Assembly (NCBI RefSeq): GCF_002263495.1
Contig: NZ_CP022753.1
Location: forward strand, 1,116,001-1,180,000
Source: Nocardiopsis gilva YIM 90087
GTDB taxonomy: Bacteria > Actinomycetota > Actinomycetes > Streptosporangiales > Streptosporangiaceae
Reading direction: 5' to 3'
Length of the DNA stretch: 64,000 nt
In this document: positions 25,732 through 34,317 of the stretch, piece by piece
How the letters are laid out: the number at the start of each line of letters is the position of its first letter
How positions within the stretch are numbered: the stretch's first letter is position 1
Notes under the pieces: generated by a model
The model's input: only the letters and a program-made list of their open reading frames with translations
Told to the model about the DNA's origin: nothing
The model's database searches: none
Program-made: the position numbers and the translations under genes

Positions 25732-26036
25732 CCGGGCGCTGAAACCCGTGTCGGCCCCCATGCAGTGGAGCAGTGGGGGCCGACGTATGTCTGCGCCCGG
25801 TGACGATCCGGGTGTGCTCCGGGAGCACCCGACGGTCCGGAACGGGGTGTGAAGGTAAAAATCTACGCCTGGGTAATGTGCGGGAAGCCAGCGTGAGGAG
25901 TATTTCCGACAAACTCAGAGGGAAATCATCGGATGACCCCGTGGCGGAGTCACAGGGTGACCTGCGTTACGCTCCCTCCTGGCGTGCCGACTGGCCCGCA
26001 CTGCAACGGAGCAGAGCATATGAATGCAGGGGATCG
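25732..26036. other. Gene-free region upstream of amino-acid permease
   Basis: A 305-bp region. The first part holds the terminator at 25750-25784. The rest (25850-26030) is the presumed promoter and leader of the permease; I see no recognisable riboswitch or operator. Confidence 0.5.
25750..25784 (+). terminator. Terminator after crotonase gene
   Basis: GTCGGCCCCCA (25750-25760) pairs with TGGGGGCCGAC (25774-25784), 13-nt loop. Confidence 0.65.
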
Positions 26037-27500
26037 ATGAGCGAAGAGACGCTTTCGCGTGACCCCGAGCGGTCGACGGGGACCCCCGTCGACGCCGGAG
26101 ACGCCGGGTACAGCAAGGCGCTGCAGGCCCGCCACATCAACATGATCGCCATCGGCGGCGCCATCGGTACGGGGCTGTTCCTCGGGGCAGGCGGGCGGCT
26201 GCATGAGGCCGGACCCGCGCTCGCGCTCGTCTACGCCGTCTGCGGGCTCTTCGCCTTCTTCGTCGTCCGGGCGCTGGGCGAACTCATCCTGCACCGCCCG
26301 TCGTCCGGCTCCTTCGTCTCCTACGCGCGCGAGTTCATGGGGGAGAAGGGCGCCTACGTCGGCGGCTGGCTCTACTTCCTCAACTGGGGGACCACCGGCA
26401 TCGCCGACATCACCGCCGTGGCGATGTACACGCACTACTGGAGCATGTTCAGCGACATCCCGCAGTGGGTGATGGCGCTGGCCGCGCTGGCCGTCGTGCT
26501 CGTCGTCAACCTGATCTCGGTGAAGATCTTCGGCGAGCTGGAGTTCTGGTTCGCGATCATCAAAGTCGTCGCTCTGGTCGTGTTCATGCTGATCGGCATC
26601 GGCCTGCTGGTGAGCGGCCACCAGGTGGGCGGGTACGAGAGTGGCCCGCACCTCCTCGTCGACAACGGCGGGTTCTTCCCGACCGGGTTGCTCCCGGTCG
26701 TGCTGGTGGTCCAGGGCATCGTCTTCGCCTACGCGTCCGTCGAGCTGGTCGGCGTCACGGCGGGGGAGACCGCCGAGCCCGAGAAGATCATGCCCAAGGC
26801 GATCAACTCGATCATGTGGCGGATCGGGATCTTCTACGTCGGCTCGGTGCTGCTGCTGGCCATGCTGCTGCCCTTCGGGGTCTACGAGGAGGGCACGAGC
26901 CCGTTCGTGACGGTGATGACCGAGCTCGGCGTCCCGGCGGCGGGCGACGTGATGAACCTGGTCGTGCTGACCGCAGCGATGTCCAGCCTCAACTCGGGTC
27001 TGTACTCCACGGGCCGCATCCTGCGCTCCATGGCGATGTCCGGCTCGGCCCCCGGCTTCACCGGCGTGATGAGCCGGAACCAGGTCCCCTACGGCGGCAT
27101 CCTGCTGACCTGCGCCGTCTACGCCGTCGGTGTCGGCGTCAACTATGTGGTGCCCTCGCAGGCCTTCGAGATCGTGCTGAACTTCGCGGCGATCGGCATC
27201 ATCGGCACCTGGGGCATGATCCTCCTCAGCCACCTCGTCTTCTGGTTCCGCAGCGAGCAGGGCCTGGTCGAACGCCCCTCCTACCAGCTGCCCTGGTCCC
27301 CGTGGACGCAGATCATCACCCTGGTGTTCTTCGCGGCGGTCCTCGGCCTGATGTGGTTCGACGAACCCGCCGGCCGGATCACCGTCCTGTCGATCCCGGT
27401 GATCGCCCTCGCACTGGTAGGCGGCTGGTACCTGGTCCGCGGCAAGGTCAACGCCATCGCCGCGGAGCGGGAGAGGGCCGAGGCGACGGTCCAGGAGTAG
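26037..27500 (+). CDS. APC-family amino acid permease (GABA/asparagine permease-like)
   Basis: A 487-residue proton-coupled amino acid permease of the AAT subfamily, with about 12 membrane helices. [21 protein letters not shown] (helix 1, substrate backbone binding; quoted as [12 protein letters not shown]) and [19 protein letters not shown] are typical of GabP/AnsP-type carriers. ATG 26037 is preceded by AGGGG (26028-26032); upstream in-frame codons give sequence unlike a permease N-terminus. The substrate could be GABA, asparagine or a related amino acid. It is transcribed alone and ends before a palindromic terminator. Confidence 0.85.
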   Translation: MSEETLSRDPERSTGTPVDAGDAGYSKALQARHINMIAIGGAIGTGLFLGAGGRLHEAGPALALVYAVCGLFAFFVVRALGELILHRPSSGSFVSYAREFMGEKGAYVGGWLYFLNWGTTGIADITAVAMYTHYWSMFSDIPQWVMALAALAVVLVVNLISVKIFGELEFWFAIIKVVALVVFMLIGIGLLVSGHQVGGYESGPHLLVDNGGFFPTGLLPVVLVVQGIVFAYASVELVGVTAGETAEPEKIMPKAINSIMWRIGIFYVGSVLLLAMLLPFGVYEEGTSPFVTVMTELGVPAAGDVMNLVVLTAAMSSLNSGLYSTGRILRSMAMSGSAPGFTGVMSRNQVPYGGILLTCAVYAVGVGVNYVVPSQAFEIVLNFAAIGIIGTWGMILLSHLVFWFRSEQGLVERPSYQLPWSPWTQIITLVFFAAVLGLMWFDEPAGRITVLSIPVIALALVGGWYLVRGKVNAIAAERERAEATVQE

Positions 27501-27538
27501 GCGGCGGACAACGGCCGGGAACGGCCCGCACGGCGTCT

Positions 27539-27574
27539 CGACGGGGGTGGAGCGGTACCGCTCCACCCCCGTCG
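27539..27574. terminator. Loopless 36-bp palindrome between convergent permease genes
   Basis: Perfect palindrome with 18-bp arms, centre GCGGTACCGC at 27552-27561. It lies between the APC permease (+) and NCS1 permease (-). A bidirectional terminator is likely. Confidence 0.7.
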
Positions 27575-27590
27575 GCGTTGGTGGAACCAG

Positions 27591-29177
27591 TCAGGCCGTC
27601 GGCTCGGTCTCCTCCGCTTGGGTCGGCTCGGCGGCGGCCGCCGCCGAACGGTCCTCGGTGAAGCGGCGCTCCGGGACGAACCGGCTGAGCGCCCCGTGGA
27701 TGAGCAGAGCGGCGAGGAAGCCGACCGCCCAGCTGTAGTCGGCAAGGGGTTTGAGGAAGGGAATGAGGCCCGCCTCGGGGAAGGGCCCGCTGCCGGGGGC
27801 GGAATAGGAACCGCCGATGGCGAGGACGCCGCCGACCGCGAAGGCGGTCAGGGCGCGCCAGTTCCAGCCGCCGCGGTACCAGAAGTCGGCGTCGCGCAGG
27901 TAGAGCGCGTCCAGGCGGAGGCGGGTGCGACGGAGGAACCAGTAGTCGGCGATCAGGATCCCGGCGACCGTGCCAAGCAGTCCGCCCACAGTGCCGAGCC
28001 AGGTGAAGATGTAGACGCTCGGGCTCTCGATCAGCTTCCACGGGAAGATGAGAACGCTGATGACGCAGGTGATGATCGCTCCGGTCCGGAAGCTGATCAG
28101 TCGCGGCGCCAGGTTGGACAGGTCGTAGGCCGGGCCGACGAGGTTGGCCGCGATGTTGGTGGAGATCGTCGCCATCAGCACGACGACCAGCGCGAAGATC
28201 ACGCCCACCGTGCTGTCCATGCGCGCCGCCAGCTGCACCGGGTCCCAGATCGGCTCGCCGTAGACCGCCTGCGAGCCCGAAGTCACGAGCACCGACAGCA
28301 GCGCGAACGCCGTCATCGTCGTCGGCAGGCCCAGCGACTGGCCGCGCAGTTGCGCCTTCTGGCTGCCACTGAACCGGGTGAAGTCGGAGATGTTCAGCGA
28401 GAGCGTCGACCAGAACCCGATCATCCCCATCAGTGCGGGGAAGAAGACCACCCAGAACTCCGGGCCCCACCCGAGTTGTGAGGGCTGCGACAGCATCCGG
28501 CCGAGGCCGCCCGCCTGGCGCGCCATCCACACCAGCAGCGCCACCCCGCCGATCAGCATGAACGGCGCCGCCCAGTCCTGCAGTCGGCGCACCGCCTCCA
28601 TGCCCCAGGAGATGACGGCGACCTGCAGCGCCCAGAAGAGCAGGAAGGACAGCCACATCGTCCACGGCTCGCCACCGATGGCCGCGGAATCGTTCCAGGA
28701 CGGGCCGAGCAGCCGCCCGGTCAGGAAGAAGATGCCCTGGCCGCCGATCCATGTTTGGATGCCGAACCACCCGCACGCTGTCGCGCCGCGCAGCAGGGCG
28801 GGGAGGTTGGCGCCCCGGACGCCGAACGCGGCGCGGGCGAAGACGGGGAAGGGGATCCCGTACTTCGCGCCCGCGTGCCCGGTGAGCACCATCGGGAGGA
28901 GAACGATGATGTTGCCCAGCGCGATGGTGAGAACCGCCTGCTTCCAGTCCATTCCCAGCGCGACGAGGCCCCCGGCCAGACTCCACGACGGGATGTTGAC
29001 GGCCATGCCCACCCACAGCGCGCTGAAGTCGTAGGTACTCCAGTTCCGCTGCTCCATTCGCAGGGGGCGCAGGTCGTCGTTGACGTATCCGGTGTCGGGG
29101 AGCGGCGCGTCCGGCGACAGCGACACTCGTCCATCGGGGTGCGTCACCTGGCGCGGCTGTGCTGCTGCGGTGCTCAT
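27591..29177 (-). CDS. NCS1-family nucleobase/hydantoin/allantoin permease
   Basis: A 528-residue cation symporter of the NCS1 family with about 12 helices. DLRPLRMEQRNWSTYDFSALWVGM (quoted as QRNWSTYDFSALWVGM) is the typical N-terminal block, and CGWFGIQTWIGGQ and LSLNISDFTRF line the substrate site of Mhp1-type carriers. With dihydropyrimidinase and ureidopropionase upstream, the likely cargo is uracil, thymine, dihydropyrimidine or hydantoin. ATG 29177 is used, with GAGG five bases upstream; a codon at 29219 would extend it by 14. A 250-bp gap from the LLM gene leaves room for its own promoter. Confidence 0.85.
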   Translation of the reverse strand: MSTAAAQPRQVTHPDGRVSLSPDAPLPDTGYVNDDLRPLRMEQRNWSTYDFSALWVGMAVNIPSWSLAGGLVALGMDWKQAVLTIALGNIIVLLPMVLTGHAGAKYGIPFPVFARAAFGVRGANLPALLRGATACGWFGIQTWIGGQGIFFLTGRLLGPSWNDSAAIGGEPWTMWLSFLLFWALQVAVISWGMEAVRRLQDWAAPFMLIGGVALLVWMARQAGGLGRMLSQPSQLGWGPEFWVVFFPALMGMIGFWSTLSLNISDFTRFSGSQKAQLRGQSLGLPTTMTAFALLSVLVTSGSQAVYGEPIWDPVQLAARMDSTVGVIFALVVVLMATISTNIAANLVGPAYDLSNLAPRLISFRTGAIITCVISVLIFPWKLIESPSVYIFTWLGTVGGLLGTVAGILIADYWFLRRTRLRLDALYLRDADFWYRGGWNWRALTAFAVGGVLAIGGSYSAPGSGPFPEAGLIPFLKPLADYSWAVGFLAALLIHGALSRFVPERRFTEDRSAAAAAEPTQAEETEPTA

Positions 29178-29427
29178 GTCGGCCTCGTTCTCGCTCGCGT
29201 GGGGGAATGGGCACGACACTGTGCACCGGTGCTCTGGATGACTGGAGGGCTGAGTGGGGGATGGCGGAGGTCGGGAACTGTCATTTGTGGCGAAATGACT
29301 GATGAGTCCGCGTCTTCTCTATTATCCAGGGCAACCAGCGTGCGGCGGAATGGGCGGGGTCGTACGTCGGGCCGGACGCCGTGCGCCGGGGTATCGGCGC
29401 CCGGCCCGGGTCTGTGTCGGTGCCGTG

Positions 29428-30435
29428 TCACAGGGCGGGGATGACGTGCTTTCCGTAGGCGTCGATCGTCCCGTCGATGTCGTCGTGCATGGCGTAGACG
29501 GCGAACTGGTCCACGCCCAGCTCGCGCAGCCGCCGCAGCTTCTCGACGTGGGCTTCCGCCGGGCCGATCAGGCAGAACCGGTCTACGATCTCGTCGGGCA
29601 CGAATGCGGTGTCGGGGTTTCCCGTCCGGCCGTGGTGGCGGTAGTCGTAGCCCTCTCGCTCCTTGATGTAGGCGGTGAGGGCCTCGGGCACCACGTCGGA
29701 GTGCTCGCCGTAGCGGGAGACCAGGTCGGCCACGTGGTTGCCGACCATGCCGCCGAACCAGCGGCACTGTTCCAGGGCGTGCGCCCGCTGCTCCGCTCCG
29801 CCGTCGGTGACGTACGCGGGCGCCGCCACGCAGACGGTCACGTCGTCCGGTCGCCGTCCAGCCTCCGCCGCCGCCTCGCGCACGGCCTTGACCATCCACT
29901 CGGTCAGATAGGGGTCGGCCAGCTGCAGGATGAAGCCGTCGGCCTGGTGCCCGACCAGGGCCAGCGCCTTGGGTCCGTAGGCTCCCATCCACACCGGCAG
30001 CCGACCGTCGCGCACCCACGGAAACCGCATGGGCGACCCGTCGACCTCGGCCTCGCGCCCCTCGGCCAGATCCTTGATGGCGTGCATGGCTTCGCTGAGC
30101 CGGGCGAGTGTGGCCGGTCGGCGCCCGGCCACGCGCATCGCCGAATCGCCGCGCCCGATGCCGCAGACCGTGCGGTTGCCGTACATGTCGTTGAGCGTGG
30201 CGAACGTGGAGGCCGTCACCTCCCACGTCCTGGTGTGCGGGTTGGTCACCATCGGGCCGACGACCATCCGCTCGGTTTGGTCGAGGACGCGGCTGTAGAT
30301 GACGAACGGCTCCTGCCACAGCACGCAGGAGTCGAAGGTCCACCCGTGGCTGAACCCGGCCCGCTCGGCGCTGCGCATGCGTTCCACCAGCGTGCTCGCC
30401 GGCGGGTCGGTCTGGAGTACGAGACCGAAATCCAC
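29428..30435 (-). CDS. LLM-class F420-dependent oxidoreductase (CPS_4043-like, pyrimidine cluster)
   Basis: A 335-residue luciferase-like TIM barrel. MDFGLVLQTDPPAS, HGWTFDSCVLWQEPF, GPMVTNPHTRTWEVTASTFA and CGIGRGDSA are typical of deazaflavin-dependent LLM enzymes. The sequence resembles the CPS_4043 subfamily (TIGR03842), which I recall as neighbouring dihydropyrimidinase genes. The reaction is unproven. It sits 33 bp downstream of the dihydropyrimidinase gene in the same direction, so it may supply a pyrimidine redox step, using F420 or FMN. No classical dihydropyrimidine dehydrogenase is in the window. Confidence 0.8.
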   Translation of the reverse strand: MDFGLVLQTDPPASTLVERMRSAERAGFSHGWTFDSCVLWQEPFVIYSRVLDQTERMVVGPMVTNPHTRTWEVTASTFATLNDMYGNRTVCGIGRGDSAMRVAGRRPATLARLSEAMHAIKDLAEGREAEVDGSPMRFPWVRDGRLPVWMGAYGPKALALVGHQADGFILQLADPYLTEWMVKAVREAAAEAGRRPDDVTVCVAAPAYVTDGGAEQRAHALEQCRWFGGMVGNHVADLVSRYGEHSDVVPEALTAYIKEREGYDYRHHGRTGNPDTAFVPDEIVDRFCLIGPAEAHVEKLRRLRELGVDQFAVYAMHDDIDGTIDAYGKHVIPAL

Positions 30436-30468
30436 GGTTCCTCCCCGTAATTCAGCGTCGGAAAAGCG

Positions 30469-31884
30469 TCAGGTCAGGTAGTCGCAGGTGGAACGCGGCA
30501 CGTAGCGGCCGTGGCCAGCGCTGCCGACGTAGGCGTCGTCGTCGATGACCACCCGGCCCCGCGAGAGCACCGTGCGCGGCATCCCCGTGACCCGCTTGCC
30601 CTCGTAGGCGGAGTAGTCCACGTTCATGTGGTGGGTCGACGCGGAGATGGTGTGGCGCGCGTTCGGGTCGTAGACGACGATGTCGGCGTCGGCGCCGGGG
30701 GAGATGCTCCCCTTGCGCGGATACAGTCCGAACATGCGCGCCGGGGTGGTGCAGGCGAGCTCGATCCACCGGCGGCGCGAGATGTGCCCGTCGACCACCG
30801 CCTGGTGCAGCAGGTCCATCCGGTTCTCCACCCCCGGCAGCCCGTTGGGGATCTTGGCGAAGTTCCCGCGACCGAGCTCCTTCTGCCCGGAGAAGCAGAA
30901 CGGGCAGTGGTCGGTGGAGACCACCGACAGGTCGTTGGTGCGCAGCGCCCGCCACAGCGTCGCCTGGTGCTCGACCGGCCGCAGCGGGGTGGAGCACACG
31001 TACTTCGCGCCCCCGAAGTCCGGTTCGGCCAGGTTGTCGACGGACAGGAAGAGGTACTGCGGGCAGGTCTCGCCGAAGACGTTCAGACCCATGTCGCGGG
31101 CCTGGGCGAGTTCGGCCACCGCCTCGGACGCCGACACGTGCACGACGTACAGCGGCGCCCCGGCGACGCGGGCGAGCTGGATGGCGCGGTGTGTCGCCTC
31201 TGACTCCAGCAGTTCGCGGCGGACCTCGCCGTGGTAGCGCGGGTCGGTCTTGCCGGCCGCCAGAGCCTGCTCGACCAGGACGTCGATGGCGATGCCGTTC
31301 TCCGCGTGCATCATGGTCAGCGCGCCGTTGTCGGCGGCCCGCTGCATGGCGCGCAGGATCTTGCCGTCGTCGCTGTAGAACACGCCCGGGTAGGCCATGA
31401 ACATCTTGAACGAGGTGACGCCCTCGTCCACGAGGACGTCCATCTCCTTGAGGGTGTCCTCGGTGACGTCGGAGACGATGGTGTGGAACGCGTAGTCGAT
31501 GGCGCACGTGCCCTCGGCCTTGGCGTGCCAGGTGTCCAGCCCTTCGCGTAGGGAGGAGCCGACGGTCTGCACCGCGAAGTCCACGATCGTCGTGGTCCCG
31601 CCCCAGGCGGCGGCCCGCGTCCCGGTCTCGAAGGTGTCGCTGGACTGGGTTCCGCCGAAGGGGAACTCCATGTGGGTGTGGGCGTCGATCCCGCCCGGGA
31701 TGACGTAGTGCCCGGCGGCGTCGATGACGCGCGCGTCGCCCGATGTCCACGACTCGGCGAGGGTGCTGCCGGTGGCGGCCAGCGCGGTGATGCGCTCGCC
31801 CTCGACCAGGACGTCGGCGTGCATCTCCTCGGTCGCGCTGATGACGAGTCCGCCGCGGATGACGGTTCGGCCGGTGTCGCTCAT
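30469..31884 (-). CDS. hydA: Dihydropyrimidinase / D-hydantoinase
   Basis: A 471-residue cyclic amidohydrolase that opens 5,6-dihydrouracil, dihydrothymine or hydantoins to N-carbamoyl acids. Metal ligands: GGIDAHTHMEFPFGG (His69, His71), the carbamylated Lys160 in VTSFKMFMAYPG, VVHVSA, and VVSTDHCPF with the catalytic Asp region. ATG 31884 has GGGAGG nine bases upstream. It lies between the ureidopropionase gene (100 bp upstream) and the LLM oxidoreductase (33 bp downstream), all minus strand. Confidence 0.9.
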   Translation of the reverse strand: MSDTGRTVIRGGLVISATEEMHADVLVEGERITALAATGSTLAESWTSGDARVIDAAGHYVIPGGIDAHTHMEFPFGGTQSSDTFETGTRAAAWGGTTTIVDFAVQTVGSSLREGLDTWHAKAEGTCAIDYAFHTIVSDVTEDTLKEMDVLVDEGVTSFKMFMAYPGVFYSDDGKILRAMQRAADNGALTMMHAENGIAIDVLVEQALAAGKTDPRYHGEVRRELLESEATHRAIQLARVAGAPLYVVHVSASEAVAELAQARDMGLNVFGETCPQYLFLSVDNLAEPDFGGAKYVCSTPLRPVEHQATLWRALRTNDLSVVSTDHCPFCFSGQKELGRGNFAKIPNGLPGVENRMDLLHQAVVDGHISRRRWIELACTTPARMFGLYPRKGSISPGADADIVVYDPNARHTISASTHHMNVDYSAYEGKRVTGMPRTVLSRGRVVIDDDAYVGSAGHGRYVPRSTCDYLT

Positions 31885-31984
31885 GCGGATGTGCCTCCCT
31901 GTTCGCCGTTCGCCTGGTCCGCTGCTGCGCTGCCCTGCCATGTCCTGCTGGTCCGCCCGCGGCTCGGCTCTTCCCCGGTGCCGG

Positions 31985-32827
31985 TCAGCTCTCGGTGAGC
32001 AGGTCGTAGGCGTCCGGCCGCCGGTCGCGGTAGAAGGCCCACTGGTGGCGCACCTGGTCGATCAGCCCGAAGTCGAGGTCGCGGACCACCAGCTCGGCCT
32101 TGGAGTCGGAGGCGACGTCGCCGACGAACTGGCCGCGCGGGTCGACGAAGTAGCTGGTGCCGTAGAAGTCGTTGTCGCCGTACTCCTCCACGCCGACACG
32201 GTTGATGGCCGCGATGAAGTACTCGTTGGCGACGGCGGCCGCCGGCTGCTCCAGCTTCCACAGGTAGGCGGAGAGCCCGCGGTGGGTGGCCGAGGGGTTG
32301 TAGACGATCTGGGCACCGGCCAGGCCGAGGGCGCGCCACCCCTCGGGGAAGTGCCGGTCGTAGCAGATGTAGACGCCGACCCGGCCGACCGCGGTGTCGA
32401 AGACCGGCCAGCCGAGGTTGCCGGGCCGGAAGTAGAACTTCTCCCAGAAGCCGCGGACCTGGGGGATGTGGTGCTTGCGGTACTTGCCGAGGTAGGAGCC
32501 GTCGGCGTCGACGACCGCGGCGGTGTTGTAGTAGAAGCCGGGCCCTTCCACCTCGAAGACGGGCAGGACCATCACCATGCCCAGCTCCTTGGCCAGATCC
32601 TGGAAGCGGACGATGGTGGGGCCGTCGGGGACGGGCTCGGCCCAGCGGTAGTGCTCCTCGTCCTGCACCTGGCAGAAGTAGGGGGCGTTGAAGACCTCCT
32701 GGAAGCCGATGACCTTGGCACCCTGGTCGGCGGCGGCGCGGGCGTAGGCCTCATGCGCGTCGTTCATGGACGCGGTGTCGCCGGTCCATTCCGTTTGTAC
32801 GAGTGCGGCGCGAACGGTGTGCGACAT
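31985..32827 (-). CDS. Beta-ureidopropionase / N-carbamoyl amidohydrolase (nitrilase family)
   Basis: A 280-residue nitrilase-fold enzyme with the catalytic triad Glu44 (GFQEVF), Lys118 (KYRKHHIP) and Cys155 (VYICYDRHFPEG). It hydrolyses N-carbamoyl-beta-alanine to beta-alanine, CO2 and ammonia. N-carbamoylputrescine amidase (AguB) is a close relative, but the adjacent dihydropyrimidinase favours the pyrimidine role. First gene of the minus-strand catabolic run. SD AGGAGAGG is just upstream of the start. Confidence 0.85.
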   Translation of the reverse strand: MSHTVRAALVQTEWTGDTASMNDAHEAYARAAADQGAKVIGFQEVFNAPYFCQVQDEEHYRWAEPVPDGPTIVRFQDLAKELGMVMVLPVFEVEGPGFYYNTAAVVDADGSYLGKYRKHHIPQVRGFWEKFYFRPGNLGWPVFDTAVGRVGVYICYDRHFPEGWRALGLAGAQIVYNPSATHRGLSAYLWKLEQPAAAVANEYFIAAINRVGVEEYGDNDFYGTSYFVDPRGQFVGDVASDSKAELVVRDLDFGLIDQVRHQWAFYRDRRPDAYDLLTES

Positions 32828-33170
32828 GGCCTCTCCTTTGCGCTGTGCCGCCCTGTGGCAGGGGTTTCCGCCCAGGAAGGCAGTGGCTGCGGACGCGCAT
32901 CGGACCGCGTGCGTCGAACTTAGATACGCAATGTCGTAAAGGTCAATACGCGCGATGTGTCGCCTGGAAGTCGGCCGTGTTTCCTAGATTCGGATTCACG
33001 GCGAATTGGGTGGAATGTCCGTCGCGGGGGTGGGGAGGACTGTAGGTTTCGACGATCAGTCGCGCCGTTGGCGGCGCTATTTGGTGGTCGACTACAGGTG
33101 GGGGCGAGGCGGATCGCCACCGCCTCGCCCCCACTGTTCGGCTCCTCGGATGTGACAGGAGCGTTCCGGG
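32828..33170. other. Gene-free region upstream of pyrimidine genes
   Basis: A 343-bp region holding the promoter of the minus-strand pyrimidine genes near 32900-32960 (AT-richer, TACGC repeated at 32926 and 32947) and the terminator of the LPXTG gene at 33098-33134. Nothing else was recognised. Confidence 0.5.
33098..33134 (-). terminator. Terminator of the LPXTG gene
   Basis: GTGGGGGCGAGGCGG and CCGCCTCGCCCCCAC pair over 15 bp with a 7-nt loop, 37 bp beyond the LPXTG stop codon on the minus strand. Confidence 0.75.
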
Positions 33171-33968
33171 TCAGCGCGCATGCCGGCCGCGCCGTCGGGG
33201 CCGCTTGGTGAGCTTCATCAGCGCGGCGCCGAGCGTGGCCGACCCCATGCCGAGGAGCGCGATCCCCGCGACCGGTGCACCGGTGACCGGGAGCTTGGGC
33301 TCCTCCGGTGGCTCCGGCTTCGGCGGTGTCGGTTTCGGTGGCTCCGGCTTGGGCGGGTTCGGTTTCGGTGGCTCCGGTTTCGGAGGCTTCGGTTTCGGTG
33401 GCTTGGGCGGTGGTGGCGGCTCGTCGTCGTAGTAGCCGTCGAAGCTGCCAGGCCCCCCAGGACCGCCATGCGGGCCAGGCGGGCCAGGCCCGTCCAACGG
33501 ATGTGGCGGCGGCCCTGGTACGTGGACGTCCGGGCCGCCGAACGGATCGAATGGATGCGGTACGTCGATCGGCGGAATGAACGGATGCGGAATGTGGATC
33601 GGCGGCGGGCCGCCCTTCTTCTCGCCCGCGCCGTCCTCCGCGGACGGCGTGCTGCCGGACGATTCCTCCGCCGGCTCCCTCGACGGCGCGCTGGAGGACT
33701 CACTGGAGGAGTCCTCGGGCGCCTCGCTGGACGAGTTGGCGGAGGATGTGTCGGACGACTTCCCGCTGGTGCCGGACTGGAGCTCCGAGACGTCAGGCAG
33801 GATGTCGGCCACCTTGGCGGCCTCCTCCGCCGGGTCCGTCACCGGCTCGGCCACCGGTTTCGTGGCAGGGATCCGGGCCCTTTCGTCCTCCGCCAGGGCG
33901 GTGGGCGCCCCGAGGGCGACGACGGCCGTTGTGATTCCCACCGCTGTCATTCCGATTATGGGTCTCAT
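33171..33968 (-). CDS. LPXTG cell-wall-anchored proline-rich protein
   Basis: A 265-residue exported protein. The signal peptide MRPIIGMTAVGITTAVVALG ends at ALA|ED near residue 27. A Ser/Glu-rich stretch follows (about 60-125), then a Pro/His/Gly segment with PHPFIPPIDVPHPFDPFGG, then about ten PKPP/PKPE repeats (190-222). It ends with sortase motif LPVTG (226-230), a hydrophobic helix and the Arg-rich tail TKRPRRRGRHAR. A stalk-like wall protein with no enzymatic domain. ATG 33968 is chosen because GGGGG lies 7 nt upstream; codons further up lack this and precede the signal peptide. It interrupts the pyrimidine/beta-alanine gene set. Confidence 0.85.
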   Translation of the reverse strand: MRPIIGMTAVGITTAVVALGAPTALAEDERARIPATKPVAEPVTDPAEEAAKVADILPDVSELQSGTSGKSSDTSSANSSSEAPEDSSSESSSAPSREPAEESSGSTPSAEDGAGEKKGGPPPIHIPHPFIPPIDVPHPFDPFGGPDVHVPGPPPHPLDGPGPPGPHGGPGGPGSFDGYYDDEPPPPPKPPKPKPPKPEPPKPNPPKPEPPKPTPPKPEPPEEPKLPVTGAPVAGIALLGMGSATLGAALMKLTKRPRRRGRHAR

Positions 33969-34317
33969 CAATTTACCCCCAATTTCGGTAAAGACGACGC
34001 GTGCCCGGTGACGAGACATGAACCGTCAAAAGCGTCATCTCTGCGTACATAGGAACATCAGAAATAGGTGTTCTTGATGCAGGACACGCCGGAAAGCTGA
34101 CATCAGCTGTGCAGGTGGGAGGGTATGTCGGGGTGGTGCGGATTTTCTATTGAATGTCCGTTCGGTGGGATTCTGTCCCCGTGGAAACAGCGTCGAATCC
34201 GCGCCGGGAGAACGTCGGATTTCGTTGTGGTGGAGGGGATCGCGGAATGCGCGAGGGGTCCGACCCGTGGTCGGGCCGGACCCCTCGTTCTGTTCGTTCG
34301 GTTCGTTCCGTGTCGGG
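33969..34317. other. Gene-free region upstream of the LPXTG gene
   Basis: A 349-bp region, AT-richer than flanking genes between 34020 and 34220, with the LPXTG promoter presumably near 34030-34080. The hairpin at 34252-34287 belongs to the aminotransferase gene. No further element was recognised. Confidence 0.45.
34252..34287 (-). terminator. Terminator of the aminotransferase gene
   Basis: CGAGGGGTCCG (34252-34262) pairs with CGGACCCCTCG (34277-34287). A small inner stem (CCCG/CGGG) extends it. Confidence 0.65.

Noticed and set aside
33171-33580. Plus-strand glycine/serine-rich frames opposite the LPXTG gene
   Set aside because: They mirror the proline-rich codons of the minus-strand gene, which has the signal peptide, LPVTG motif and ribosome site.
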